A DNA stretch of 64,000 bases from Planktothrix tepida PCC 9214 (GCF_900009145.1 NZ_LN889813.1:461612-525611); one strand, 5' to 3'; shown: positions 51,460 to 60,700, counted from the stretch's first letter. Numbers and translations are program-made. The notes: generated from the sequence alone by a model not told the origin.

Positions 51460-52134
51460 ATGCTGATGGATTGGTTAATGACCACAATTAAAATTGGCCT
51501 AGCTGTTGCTGTAGCAACAACATTTGATGACAATATTTATTTGACGGGTTTCTTCAGTGAGGTTAATCGAACGTTTCGTCCTAAACATATTGTGGTTGGT
51601 GAGCTTATCGGATTTACCGTATTGGTAAGCGCTAGTTTGATTGGTTTTTTCCTGGGGTTGGTAATTGACTCAGCTTGGATCGGCTTACTGGGAATTTTAC
51701 CGATCCTTATTGGTCTTAATAATTTACTCAACCTGAATAAGGATGATTCAACGGAAGATAAATCAACGAATCTGAAAATAAACGCTAGATATCGAGGATT
51801 TGATTCTCGAAAGCGATCGCTATGGGACGTAATCCGAGATCGGCAAACCTATAGTGTTTCCGCAGTTACCATTTCCAACGGGGGTAACAATTTAGGGATC
51901 TATATCCCCTTATTTGCGAGTAGCAGCATCCAAAGTCTTGCTGTGATTATACCTGTTTGCTATTTCATTGTTTGTTGCTGGTTATTTATGTCCTATAATC
52001 TGACTCGTCAACCGGGTATTGCGGTTGTACTAAGCCGTTATGCTAGTAAGATTTTTCCCTTTGTGCTGATGTGGCTGGGTTTCAGGATTCTGTTAGATAG
52101 CGAATCCTATCGTCTTTTTCTCCCCAATATTTGA
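51460..52134 (+). CDS. CadD-like (cadmium resistance/LysE superfamily) membrane transporter
   Basis: 224 residues with about six membrane helices. It shows the repeated-half design of CadD proteins: helix 1 carries GLAVAVATTFDDNIYLTGFF, and the second half carries SAVTISNGGNNLGIYIPLFA, with the paired FDDN and NGGNN motifs of CadD. A cytoplasmic Lys/Asp-rich loop (about 90-120) separates the halves. Staphylococcal CadD exports cadmium; the substrate here could be another cation or a small solute. ATG 51460 or an ATG two codons later may be used. Confidence 0.82.
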   Translation: MLMDWLMTTIKIGLAVAVATTFDDNIYLTGFFSEVNRTFRPKHIVVGELIGFTVLVSASLIGFFLGLVIDSAWIGLLGILPILIGLNNLLNLNKDDSTEDKSTNLKINARYRGFDSRKRSLWDVIRDRQTYSVSAVTISNGGNNLGIYIPLFASSSIQSLAVIIPVCYFIVCCWLFMSYNLTRQPGIAVVLSRYASKIFPFVLMWLGFRILLDSESYRLFLPNI

Positions 52135-52302
52135 CCCATAAACATGATTAACGTTTTATTGTAAAAGTACCATTCCTGAAGCTAGACAATATAAAGCAAA
52201 AACGCACCTGTATCTGCCAAAAGGCTCCACAAGCGCGTCGCTAAAAAACATGGATTTAATCTTAAAATCTGTTAGAAAACCAAAACCGGAAACCCAACAG
52301 TG

Positions 52303-52821
52303 CTAAAATCGTTCTGTTTCTGGTCGGCTAGGTGCGGGAACAGCCCCAGGTTGGTTAATAAACAGGTTAGCTGCACTATCATTTTGATAAATACAGTTAA
52401 TCGTGGGATTACTTTCTAAATCTCCCGTAAATCCAAAGGTATTCATCCGTTGTTTACAATCTCGCTCTTGCTGATTATTCAGGAGATTCCGTTGTTTTAA
52501 AATTGCCCAGTTACTCGTGCGGAGAACACATCCCGGTTGTAGTTTCGGTTGCGTTACATAAACATTGAAGGGGTTGAGGGTGACAAAGACACGCAGATCC
52601 GTTACCATCGCACTTGCACCAAATTTAATACAGGTTTCGGTACTCGGTGCATTGCGGTCAATAAATTGACTGGAGGCGACGTTTTCTGGGGTTAAGGTGG
52701 TTGTGGAACTAATTGCAATCCCAATCCCAATTCCCAGAATCAGTACCCCGCCAATCACTGCTAAAGCTGTGTAATTAAAGAGTGAAGGTTTAGCAGGTGC
52801 CATTTTGGTTCTACGTCTCAT
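52303..52821 (-). CDS. DUF3172 membrane-anchored protein
   Basis: 172 residues with a basic start, one N-terminal membrane helix (ALAVIGGVLILGIGIGIAIS, about 18-37) and an outside domain with four cysteines (TETCIKFGASAMVTDLRVFV, QPGCVLRTSNWAIL, RDCKQRMNTFGF, NCIYQNDSA). This matches DUF3172, known in cyanobacteria and chloroplasts and of unknown function. The C-terminal Pro-rich tail is disordered. Its promoter region overlaps the edge of a group II intron relic. Confidence 0.82.
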   Translation of the reverse strand: MRRRTKMAPAKPSLFNYTALAVIGGVLILGIGIGIAISSTTTLTPENVASSQFIDRNAPSTETCIKFGASAMVTDLRVFVTLNPFNVYVTQPKLQPGCVLRTSNWAILKQRNLLNNQQERDCKQRMNTFGFTGDLESNPTINCIYQNDSAANLFINQPGAVPAPSRPETERF

Positions 52822-52870
52822 ATTAACTCAACAGGGTTGAAACACTCAAACTAGAGTAGAGTATATATTA

Positions 52871-52944
52871 GGGGTCGAGGGAGGCTTTGCAACCTCCGAC
52901 TCCCATTCAGAACCGTGAAGAGCGACTTTCACCGCACACGGCTT
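52871..52944 (-). ncRNA. Group II intron relic: domains V and VI
   Basis: On the minus strand 52944-52910 reads AAGCCGTGTGCGGTGAAAGT then CGCTCTTCACGGTTC. This is a nearly perfect domain V: AGC triad, lower stem AAGCCGTG/CACGGTTC, upper stem GCGGT/GTCGC and a GAAA tetraloop. A domain VI-like hairpin follows (52904-52871: GGGAGTCGGAGGTT, loop GCAA, AGCCTCCCTCGACCCC). A standard branch-point bulge is not clear. No reverse transcriptase ORF is present, so it cannot move on its own. Confidence 0.8.
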
Positions 52945-53344
52945 AAGAGTCTATTTGACAGGAACGTCTCGCACAGCTTCTTCATGTTAACATAATTCAA
53001 TATCTCTAGGGGCATAACTTCCCCTGCATCGTGTTTCCTCTGTTGTCTGAAGACACGCTTGTTTCCACACTCCCATCTATTTTTTTATGAATGTTGAATT
53101 AAACAAACATTGGCGGAAGGAAAACCCTCCGCCAATATCGAGTTTGAAGTTGTGAATGTTGATGCAACTTTCAAAGAATGAGTCACTTCACTGTGTGACT
53201 GTAACGAAGGTTTAAGACAGGAAATGTTACTTCTGTGTTAAGTTTAAGGATTCTTCAACTCAATTTTGAGGAGATGCCAAAACTAACGAAAGGACGAAGA
53301 ACAAAACCTATCTTGATTTCATTCCGATGACCGATGGACGGGTT
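52945..53344. other. Intron-flanking intergenic region
   Basis: About 400 bases between the intron relic and speD, with no gene. The minus strand upstream of domain V (52945-53071) contains paired runs such as AGGGGAAGTTATGCCCCT and may be more of the degraded intron. The remainder holds nothing I recognise. Confidence 0.5.
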
Positions 53345-53764
53345 TTAACCGCGAGTTCCAGTCTCAACTAAAGTTGCTAAGGATTCTTCACTAATTGAAT
53401 CTGGAATTTCAGTGTCTTCGGGTTCATAACCGCGTTTAAATTCCCGGAATCTTACCTGTTTGGCTTGAAGCGCGGTTTCTAGAAATTTAATGGCTCGCTG
53501 AGGATTTCCTTTTCCACAAAAGAACAAGTCAGCAGCGAAATATCCCAGTTCTGGCCAAGTGTGTATAGCAATGTGAGATTCAGCTAAGGTTGCTGTTGCA
53601 GTTACTCCGTGAGGACTAAACTGGTGTACACATAAGTCGATGAGGGTAGCCCCTCCAGCAGAAATTGCATCAAGCATCGCGCGGCGGATGCGTTCAGGAT
53701 CGTTCAGAAGTTCTGCGGGACACTGCCAAGCGTCAACGACCAGATGAGTTCCCAATTGTTTCAT
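53345..53764 (-). CDS. speD: S-adenosylmethionine decarboxylase proenzyme
   Basis: 139 residues of the small prokaryotic AdoMet decarboxylase type (speH-like), which makes decarboxylated AdoMet for spermidine. The self-cleavage site TLAESHIAIHTWPE puts the pyruvoyl-forming serine at position 63, with the conserved His in HIAIHTWPE and Cys in YFAADLFFCGKG. I start at ATG 53764 (MKQLGTHLVVDAW), which fits family N-termini and has GGAGG upstream at 14-base spacing, rather than the TTG at 53800. It is monocistronic. Confidence 0.93.
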   Translation of the reverse strand: MKQLGTHLVVDAWQCPAELLNDPERIRRAMLDAISAGGATLIDLCVHQFSPHGVTATATLAESHIAIHTWPELGYFAADLFFCGKGNPQRAIKFLETALQAKQVRFREFKRGYEPEDTEIPDSISEESLATLVETGTRG

Positions 53765-53850
53765 TCTGTGTGGTTTTACCTCCACCCTATAGTGTCTCAA
53801 ACTTGACTATCATATCATACATTTTGAGAATTTGTGCAAAAATTTAATCC

Positions 53851-54906
53851 TTAAGAATAGGTGGCTCCATTGGGAAGAATCGCTCCTTCCAAGGTCGCTT
53901 CGTTTAGATTACCAATACCCAGACTCGCGCCGATCAGGTTGGTTTCACAGAGGTTAGCCCCGGTTAAATTAGCTCCCTTGAGAGAGGTCAACAGGAGTCC
54001 AGCCCCGGTCAGGTTGGCATGACTGAGGTTAGCCCCCCGCAAGTCGGCTTCTAAAAGGGTCGCGCCTTCTAAGTTTGCGCCACTGAGATTTGCTCCGCGT
54101 AAATTGGCTTGAGTCAAGTCGGCGTGTCTCAAATCGGCGTTATGTAAGCTCAAACCGTTTAAATTTGTATTTTGGAGATTCGCATCCTGGAGATGGCTTC
54201 CATTGAGGTTGGCTCCGTTTAAGTTCGCGCCACTTAAATCAGCCCCTTGTAAGTTAACCCCCGTTAAATTAGCAACACCCAGATTAGCTTCTCGCAAACT
54301 GGCTTCGCTGAAATCTGCATTCACCAGATTAGCACCACTGAGGTTCGCTCGGTTGAGATGCGATCGTACAAATTTAGCTCCCGTTAAATTCGCACCACTG
54401 AGATCGACTTCACTTAGAATTGTTCGGGTTAAATTAGCCCCACTTAAATCAGCACCGCTTAAAATAGCTCGGCTCAGGGTTGCCCCCACCAAAATCGCAT
54501 CGGTTAGTTTACAACCGTTGAGCAGACAAGCTGAAATTAAACTGGCAGAGGTCAGATTAGCCCCCGTCAAATCACTATGAGATAAAATTGCCCCACTCAA
54601 TAAGACACCACTTAAGTCAGCATGGCGTAAAATGGTATCGGTCAGACTGGCACCACTGAGATTAGCTTCAACTAAAACGGCCATTGAGAGGTTAACTTGA
54701 CTCAAATCAGCACCATTCAGGTTCGCTCCAATCAATCGAGCGCGAGATAAATTGGAGCCTTGTAACGTAGCATTACTGAGGTTAATGCGATTGAGCTTAA
54801 CGTCTTTTAGGCTTGCCGCTATGAGATTAGCAGCACTAAAATTCCTTTCTCCTGTGGCATATCGCGTTAACAACTTATGGGCATCGATAATTTCACTGGC
54901 CTTCAT
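53851..54906 (-). CDS. Pentapeptide-repeat protein
   Basis: 351 residues. From about residue 40 to 345 it consists of continuous A(D/N)LXX repeats (NLSGANLTG type), about 60 units, which fold as a right-handed quadrilateral beta helix. The N-terminal 30 residues (ASEIIDAHKLLTRYATGERN) are a helical cap found on many cyanobacterial pentapeptide proteins. No membrane or enzyme domain is attached. Function unknown; proposed roles in the class include protein-protein scaffolding. Confidence 0.95.
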   Translation of the reverse strand: MKASEIIDAHKLLTRYATGERNFSAANLIAASLKDVKLNRINLSNATLQGSNLSRARLIGANLNGADLSQVNLSMAVLVEANLSGASLTDTILRHADLSGVLLSGAILSHSDLTGANLTSASLISACLLNGCKLTDAILVGATLSRAILSGADLSGANLTRTILSEVDLSGANLTGAKFVRSHLNRANLSGANLVNADFSEASLREANLGVANLTGVNLQGADLSGANLNGANLNGSHLQDANLQNTNLNGLSLHNADLRHADLTQANLRGANLSGANLEGATLLEADLRGANLSHANLTGAGLLLTSLKGANLTGANLCETNLIGASLGIGNLNEATLEGAILPNGATYS

Positions 54907-55162
54907 AAAAAATGAACGATTTAGTTTAATGTGTTAATCGTGGAAATTCACCCTGAATCGCTTTTAGTGCAGTTCATGGCAACGGAAAACAATGCAAAAT
55001 AGACGTTGAGATGTTAGAAAAAACCAAAGGTTTTTGGTTGGTTATTATGGATCACTTAGCCCGAATGATCTTGAGTATAAATTCTTGATCGGAATTTAAT
55101 TGTATCGGGCTTTGCTCCTCGGCTTTATCCAGGTGAACGGCTGATCATAGAGTGAGTTCAGC

Positions 55163-55462
55163 TTAACTCGTGTCACCCGCAATCCGAGTGTATTGTTCAA
55201 TTAATCTCCAAACGATTGCTAAACAAAATTTCTGAAAATAATCCTGTGGCTGAAGTGGAACATTCCCCAAACTCTCAAAAACAACACAAGAGCGCAAATG
55301 CAGAGCAGTTGTAGCGAAGGGTTGACCCGGATTTTTTAGGGATAAGCCAAAACTCGATAAATTGACGAAGCTTGAGTCTAATGTAGATTTCAGACGAGTG
55401 TAACGGGCTAGATGTCTACCCCGAAAGAGATTCCTCCATCGCTGTTGATTTGGGATATTCAT
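55163..55462 (-). CDS. Hypothetical protein
   Basis: 99 residues from ATG 55462 (MNIPNQQRWRNLFRGRHLAR); the open frame extends to a TTG at 55483. It is basic at the N-terminus and contains SLKNPGQPFATTALHLRSCV and FCLAIVWRLIEQYTRIAG. No known domain or good ribosome site. The composition is plausible for a real protein, but a chance frame is not excluded. Confidence 0.4.
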   Translation of the reverse strand: MNIPNQQRWRNLFRGRHLARYTRLKSTLDSSFVNLSSFGLSLKNPGQPFATTALHLRSCVVFESLGNVPLQPQDYFQKFCLAIVWRLIEQYTRIAGDTS

Positions 55463-55765
55463 AAAAGCAGTTTGAATCCTCAAACCCTAACAACCCGTTC
55501 TTCCTAATCGCTGACAAGCTAGGCACTATTGCCGTCTTGACCGGTTCTAGGGGGTTCATCTGGGCTAGGATTTGGGAAAACTTATCTTTTCACCTCGATC
55601 CGTTAAAATTGCCTCTTAGTTAAACATAATAGCTGAAAACTTAACTAGGCAAGGTAGGTTTTTTCAATTCTGTTAGCTCTGAGGCAGGTTAAAAGTGCTG
55701 ATTACTCAATCAGTATCCCGAAAAACCTGACTATTAAGATAAAGTGCGATTATGTAGGAGATTCT

Positions 55766-56821
55766 ATGGAAGTTCGTGGTGTCTGGTTAACGAATACTGA
55801 TAGTCGAGTCATGTTTTCTCGACAGACCATTGCAGAAGCGATGGAGTTTTTGGCGGAAACGGGCTTTAATGTTGTATTTCCGGTGGTTTGGAATAAGGGC
55901 GTGACGTTGTATCGCAGTCAAGTCATGGCTCAAGCCTTTGGTGTAGAAATCGATTTCTATGTTAAGGGACGTGACCCCCTGCAAGAGGTGATTGAGGAAG
56001 CTCATCGAGTGGGGTTAAAAGTCATTCCTTGGTTTGAATTTGGATTTGCTAGTTCTTATCAACAAAATGGCGGTAGAATTCTCGCTCAAAAACCGAGTTG
56101 GTCAGGTATTAATTCTACCGGAGGATTAGTTGTTAAAAATGGCTTTGAATGGATGAATGCTTTTGACCCAGACGTGCAGGATTTCGTTCTTAGTTTGGTT
56201 TTAGAGGTTGTTAGAAAATACGATATTGATGGGATTCAAGGGGATGACCGGATGCCCGCAATGCCTTCGGAAGGAGGCTATGATGCAAAAACGGTTGCTC
56301 GTTATCGGGCAGAATTTAGCCGTCAACCACCCAGCTATTCTAAAGATCCGCAATGGGTACAATGGCGAGCCAATATTTTAACCGATTTTTTAGTTCGTTT
56401 ACGTCGAGAAGTGAAAGCGATTAAACCGCATTTATTAATTTCAATGGCTCCGAGTATTTATAAATGGGGTTTAGATGAATATTTACAAGATTATATTGCC
56501 TGGATTGATCAAGATTTAGTCGATTGGATTCATCCTCAATTATATCGGCGCAATTTTTGGAGTTATAAAGGGTTAGTGGATCAATTGGTGGATGTTCAGT
56601 TTAGAGATTGGCAATTACCTAAACTTTCTCCAGGAATTTTAGCAAAAATTGGTTCCTATTGTATTACGACGGATGACTTATTAAAAGCCATTGATTACAA
56701 TCGATTTAAAGGGGTAAAGGGAGAGATATTTTTCTTTTATGAAGCCCTCAGACAAGATAATAATGCCTTGGCGACGGCTTTGAGAACAGGCCCCTATAGG
56801 ACTCCGGCGAAATTAAAATAA
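55766..56821 (+). CDS. Family 10-type glycosyl hydrolase-like protein (GHL10)
   Basis: 351 residues of the GHL10 (formerly DUF187) TIM-barrel family, related to GH13/GH10-like hydrolases. It shows MEVRGVWLTNTDSRVMFS, GFNVVFPVVWNKGVTLYRS, IPWFEFGFASSYQ, KYDIDGIQGDDRMPAM, PHLLISMAPSIYKW and DWIHPQLYRRNFW, with Asp and Glu residues at strand ends. Members are thought to act on cell-wall or matrix glycans. This copy lacks a signal peptide. TAGGAGATTCT precedes ATG 55766. Confidence 0.9.
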   Translation: MEVRGVWLTNTDSRVMFSRQTIAEAMEFLAETGFNVVFPVVWNKGVTLYRSQVMAQAFGVEIDFYVKGRDPLQEVIEEAHRVGLKVIPWFEFGFASSYQQNGGRILAQKPSWSGINSTGGLVVKNGFEWMNAFDPDVQDFVLSLVLEVVRKYDIDGIQGDDRMPAMPSEGGYDAKTVARYRAEFSRQPPSYSKDPQWVQWRANILTDFLVRLRREVKAIKPHLLISMAPSIYKWGLDEYLQDYIAWIDQDLVDWIHPQLYRRNFWSYKGLVDQLVDVQFRDWQLPKLSPGILAKIGSYCITTDDLLKAIDYNRFKGVKGEIFFFYEALRQDNNALATALRTGPYRTPAKLK

Positions 56822-56827
56822 AAGGTG

Positions 56828-56858
56828 GTTGGGTGTGCGTAAGTGTGGCGCACCCAAC
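56828..56858 (+). terminator. GTTGGGTG...CACCCAAC hairpin after GHL10
   Basis: An 8-bp perfect stem extended by a near match (TGCG/CGCA), seven bases after the stop at 56821. Related in core sequence (GTGCGTAAG) to the hairpins at 15433, 41044 and 60661. Confidence 0.55.
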
Positions 56859-56889
56859 TGTCAACAGTCAACCGTTATTCTAAAGCATT

Positions 56890-58386
56890 ATGCAAGAAAA
56901 TTTAGAGATAGCAAAAATTAAACTATCTGTTATTATTCCCTACTGGAAACAGAGGGATTTTTTATTGGATTTTATTACAGATTTAGAATACACGATGGAG
57001 GTGGATTATGAAATTATTATTTTAGGTGTAGGTAATGTCAATTTATTGAGTTTTGAGTTAGAAGATATTCTCAAGTATTTAGAATTGCAAGGTCATCAAT
57101 TTTTGGGGTTTGAACCTTCCCAAACCGCAGAAACTATTTTTAACCAAGCAATTTCAAAAGCAAAAAGTGAGTATATTATTTGGATACAATATCCAGTAGT
57201 ATTTTTCTGTGAAGGATTGCAGGAAGCGATTAAAATTTTAGATAGCCAGTTAGAAATTTGGGGAGTTTATAGTAATGAAAAATGGGATTTAGAGTATTTG
57301 AATCTAGGTGAAAAACCAGAAATTCAAGGAATTTTTAGAAAATCAATTTGGGAAACAGAGATTATTTTAGAAGAAAATTCAATAAAACCGTTTAATTGGA
57401 AATTTCAATTTAAAAACAATCAAAACCATGACAAATTTTGTCATCTGAATCAAAAAATATATGAACTTAAAATAAATGATTTTTTGAAATCAGAAAGTCA
57501 AAGGTTAAAAGTTCAAGAATCATCTTTAGTTAGTGTTTGCATCCCTACTTATAATGGAGAACAATTTATTGCTGAAGCGATTTCTAGTGTTTTATCTCAA
57601 ACCTATTCTGCAATTGAATTAATTATTTCTGATGACAATTCCCTCGATCAAACTGTGGCGATCGCTCAATCCTTTCAAGAACAAACCACCATTCCTATTT
57701 CTATTTTAACCCATAACCCGCTCGGACTTGCCCAAAATAGTAATTTTTGTATTGAACACTCTCAAGGGAAATATATTAAATTTCTCTATCAAGATGATAT
57801 TTTACTTCCGAATTGTATTGAAAAAATGGTAACTTTAGCAGAAACTGACCCGGATATTGGATTAGTATTTTCACCCAGAAAAATGTTTTTTCTAAATCAA
57901 GAGAATATCGATTTAGATTTAATAGCCGTGTATCAAGATTTTGCTAATTTACATCAAAGTTGGTCAAATTTAAACTTGATTCAATGGGGAATAGAACTCC
58001 TCAACGATCCCAATTTATGGGAACATCCTATTAATAAAATTGGGGAACCCAGTACCGTATTATTACGGAAATCAATCTTTGAAATCATCACAGGTTTTGA
58101 CCCGCAATTAAATCAGTTAGTTGATTTAGATTTATGGTGGAGAATATTAGGACAGTTTAAAGTCGGCTTTGTGGAAGAAACCTTATCTTATTTTCGTCTC
58201 CATATTCACCAAAAAACCTATGAGAATATGCAGCAAGATCAAGCAATGGATCTCAACTTTTATCATAAAATTTACTCTCATCCTGATTATGATTTTTTTC
58301 CACCGATTTATCGTAAGCAAGCCTTCTTGATCTATGATTTCATTTTAAATAATAGAAATTATTCAGGTAAAAATTATAAAGATTGA
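56890..58386 (+). CDS. Glycosyltransferase family 2 protein with two GT-A regions
   Basis: 498 residues. The N-terminal part (about 11-200) is a diverged GT2-like fold (KLSVIIPYWKQRDFLLDFIT) that lacks a clear DxD. The C-terminal part (about 210-480) is a standard GT-A domain: VSVCIPTYNGEQFIAEAISS, LIISDDNSLDQTVAIAQS and YIKFLYQDDILLPNCIEKM, with QDD as the metal-binding motif. It probably adds sugars to an envelope polysaccharide or protein. It lies in the same direction as a later TPR-GT41 gene. The first half may be a regulatory or acceptor-binding domain. Confidence 0.85.
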   Translation: MQENLEIAKIKLSVIIPYWKQRDFLLDFITDLEYTMEVDYEIIILGVGNVNLLSFELEDILKYLELQGHQFLGFEPSQTAETIFNQAISKAKSEYIIWIQYPVVFFCEGLQEAIKILDSQLEIWGVYSNEKWDLEYLNLGEKPEIQGIFRKSIWETEIILEENSIKPFNWKFQFKNNQNHDKFCHLNQKIYELKINDFLKSESQRLKVQESSLVSVCIPTYNGEQFIAEAISSVLSQTYSAIELIISDDNSLDQTVAIAQSFQEQTTIPISILTHNPLGLAQNSNFCIEHSQGKYIKFLYQDDILLPNCIEKMVTLAETDPDIGLVFSPRKMFFLNQENIDLDLIAVYQDFANLHQSWSNLNLIQWGIELLNDPNLWEHPINKIGEPSTVLLRKSIFEIITGFDPQLNQLVDLDLWWRILGQFKVGFVEETLSYFRLHIHQKTYENMQQDQAMDLNFYHKIYSHPDYDFFPPIYRKQAFLIYDFILNNRNYSGKNYKD

Positions 58387-58790
58387 TAAACCTTTCAACT
58401 CAATGGCGGAACAATTGCTAGAATTGCACTGTCTGGGTATTCAAGTCAACCCTAAACCCCATAAAAATAGAAAAAGTTGACCGATTTAATATCACCCTCT
58501 GTAATCATTTTGCCTCTTCCTCTGGGTAGAGAGGGATCAGGAATAACCCTCTCTATCTCCTGAATTACTATTAGAAGTTAAGCCCCAAAAAGTCGATATA
58601 ACCATTGTTCTAGGAGTTGTAATTCTTGAAAACGTCTATGAAACAACCAGAAATCTTGTCTTTATTCCCTTTTTTGATAAAATTTAACACACATCAAATA
58701 GGATGACTAGAGAATCTGGCTAATAATTTTTGACTGTGTTAAAATCACCGGAGATCACTCAACAATTCAAGATTTAGGACTGTTTTAACT
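58387..58790. other. Intergenic region with one hairpin
   Basis: About 400 bases. TAGAGAGGG and CCCTCTCTA (58527-58555) form a 9-bp stem with an 11-base loop and no T-tract. A 25-codon frame at 58403 is too short to support. The promoter of the RTX gene must lie towards the right end. Confidence 0.5.
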
Positions 58791-59585
58791 ATGGCTAATT
58801 TTCTGACCCCCAGCACTGTTCCCGGCTTATTTGCACTATTAGGAACCCCTCAAGATGATAATATTGTCTTATCTTCGGGCCAAGTTTCAGCCTATCGAGA
58901 TGGCATCCTATTATTGGCAGGAAATGATAATTTACAAGGCGTTAATCTCAGCGATAATCTCTTAGTAAATGGGAATCAAGGAAATGATACTCTGGTTTCA
59001 TCGAATGGATTTGATACCTTATTTGGAGGTCAAGATAATGATCGAATGTTTGCTGGAGCTAATAATGATTTAATCTTCGGAAATTTAGGCAATGATACCC
59101 AAGAAGGGGGATTAAATGCTGATTCCCTTTACGGAGGTCAAGGCAATGATACCCTCTATGGTGACGAAAATAATGATCTCCTGTTTGGAGATGTTGGAAA
59201 TGATATTGTAGACGGGGATGCAGGTGTTGATACCTTAACGGGAGGTTTAGGACTGGATACTTTGATTTTTGACCCTGGTGAAGCGAGTTTTCTGGTGCGA
59301 GATGTCGATGAAATTCGACAATTTGAAGCTGGAACTAGCGTGTTAAATGGAGATAAAATTGCAGTACCAATAGGAACAGCGATTGATCCTAATTCCTTAC
59401 TTCGAGATCGCTTTGATTTGTTACCCCAAGACAATGATCTCAATGGCGATGGATTGAATGATATCATCGTAGAATTATTAGATGGGCGAATTTTGGGTGT
59501 TGTGATTAATGATGGGTTCTTACCTGCTCAATTATCTCTCGATTTGGATTTTGTTTTTAGTAACAATTTTGACTTTAATTTGTAG
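58791..59585 (+). CDS. RTX-type calcium-binding repeat protein
   Basis: 264 residues. From about 55 to 165 there are glycine-rich nonapeptide repeats of hemolysin type (LFGGQDNDRM, IFGNLGNDT, LYGGQGNDTLYGDENNDLLF), several with Asn instead of Gly. These fold as a calcium-binding beta-roll. The C-terminal part has IRQFEAGTSVLNGDKIAVPI and NDLNGDGLNDIIVELLDG, an extra calcium-type loop. No signal peptide is present, and RTX proteins are usually secreted by type I systems through a C-terminal signal. It could be exported by an ABC/HlyD system encoded elsewhere. Role likely in the cell surface or sheath. Confidence 0.88.
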   Translation: MANFLTPSTVPGLFALLGTPQDDNIVLSSGQVSAYRDGILLLAGNDNLQGVNLSDNLLVNGNQGNDTLVSSNGFDTLFGGQDNDRMFAGANNDLIFGNLGNDTQEGGLNADSLYGGQGNDTLYGDENNDLLFGDVGNDIVDGDAGVDTLTGGLGLDTLIFDPGEASFLVRDVDEIRQFEAGTSVLNGDKIAVPIGTAIDPNSLLRDRFDLLPQDNDLNGDGLNDIIVELLDGRILGVVINDGFLPAQLSLDLDFVFSNNFDFNL

Positions 59586-59586
59586 C

Positions 59587-59610
59587 AGGGAACAGGGAAC
59601 AGGGAACAGA
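59587..59610. repeat. GGGAACA heptamer repeat
   Basis: Three tandem GGGAACA units directly after the RTX stop codon; the same heptamer as the array at 21297-21372, in opposite orientation. Confidence 0.75.
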
Positions 59611-59700
59611 GAGGAAAGACTTGTTTAAGAGTTTGAAACCTGGTTGATGTCCTAACTTATACTTCGATTGCTATATAACCCAAAACCCAGGATTTTTTTT

Positions 59701-60651
59701 ATGGAAACCAATCCCAAATTTAATGGGTTTCGTTCCTCAAAATTAGCATTATTATGTTTATCAATAATGTTATTATTTGCCGGAAAAGCCCAAACTCAAG
59801 TCACAGCCACAACGGAAGTAATTGATCAATTGCAAAAATTGACCGATACCAACCGACAAAACCGTTTAGAGGCAATTAAAACCTTAAAAACCTTGGGTTC
59901 TCCGGCTATTCCGATTTTGGTTGAAGCTCTAACCGATGACCAGGAAAGTATTCGCCGGGGTGCCGCCTTTGCATTAGGGGCGATGGGTCGTGAGGGGGTC
60001 GATGCCATTCCGGCGTTGCTATCAGCCTTGAAAGATCCCGTATCTGCGGTTCGCATGGATGTTGCGGTCGCCCTGAAACAAATTGGTACAGCATCTCCAG
60101 AAAGCTTACAGCAAGAGGTTCACGAGTTAACGTTAGCATTAAAGGCTCCTGATACTGCCGTGCGTCAGGGGGCAGCCTTTGGGTTAGGAATTGTGGGTTC
60201 AGAGGCGACGGATGCCATTCCTCCGTTAATTCAGGCCTTAAAAGACTCCGATGAGGAAGTGCGACTGGCGGCGGCAATTGCGTTGAAGCGCATGGGGTCT
60301 GCGGCGGTTCCCGCGTTGAAAGACGCTTTGAATGATCAGGATATGGGGGTTCGAGCCAGGGCTGCGTTTGCTTTGGGGAATATTCAGGCGTCGGCAATTA
60401 CCGGGGTGACAGCAGCCCTCCAAAATAGTGATCGTCAAATTCGTCAAACGGCGGCGCTGACGTTGGATGAACTGGCTTCTAACGAGTTGTTGGCTCAGGT
60501 GTCCAACAGACCGGGAGTGCGTCCCCAAGGAAATCGACCCCAAATGAACCGACCTCTGGGAAATCGACCTTTGGGAAATCGACCCCTTATGAACCGACCG
60601 GGGACTCGTCCTCGACCCCAAGGAAATCAAATCCGTCCCAGACGTTCTTAA
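59701..60651 (+). CDS. Secreted HEAT-repeat protein with Arg/Pro/Asn-rich tail
   Basis: 316 residues from ATG 59701; a frame extension to 59668 adds residues before the signal and is unlikely. A signal peptide (SSKLALLCLSIMLLFAGKAQ) is followed by HEAT/PBS-lyase-type repeats (about 40-265: IPILVEALTDDQESIRRGAA, FALGAMGREGVDAIPALLSA). The last 60 residues are a basic, low-complexity tail of NRPLGNRP-type repeats. The protein is probably periplasmic or surface-bound and binds partners through its HEAT solenoid. Followed by a hairpin terminator at 60661. Confidence 0.88.
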   Translation: METNPKFNGFRSSKLALLCLSIMLLFAGKAQTQVTATTEVIDQLQKLTDTNRQNRLEAIKTLKTLGSPAIPILVEALTDDQESIRRGAAFALGAMGREGVDAIPALLSALKDPVSAVRMDVAVALKQIGTASPESLQQEVHELTLALKAPDTAVRQGAAFGLGIVGSEATDAIPPLIQALKDSDEEVRLAAAIALKRMGSAAVPALKDALNDQDMGVRARAAFALGNIQASAITGVTAALQNSDRQIRQTAALTLDELASNELLAQVSNRPGVRPQGNRPQMNRPLGNRPLGNRPLMNRPGTRPRPQGNQIRPRRS

Positions 60652-60660
60652 TTATTGATT

Positions 60661-60700
60661 GGTGCGTGTGCTATGGGCTTACGCACCCTATTATTTTTTG
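60661..60700 (+). terminator. GGTGCGT...ACGCACC hairpin terminator
   Basis: Perfect 7-bp stem with a 13-base loop, followed by CTATTATTTTTTG, nine bases after the HEAT-protein stop. The T-run makes this member of the family a good intrinsic terminator. Confidence 0.65.

Noticed and set aside
54203-54580. 125-codon frame antisense to the pentapeptide-repeat gene
   Set aside because: It is the mirror of the repeat (LAPLKSAP-type periodicity) and not an independent gene.
58403-58480. 25-codon frame MAEQLLELHCLGIQVNPKPH after the GT2 gene
   Set aside because: Too short to support and without a ribosome site; it could be a remnant.
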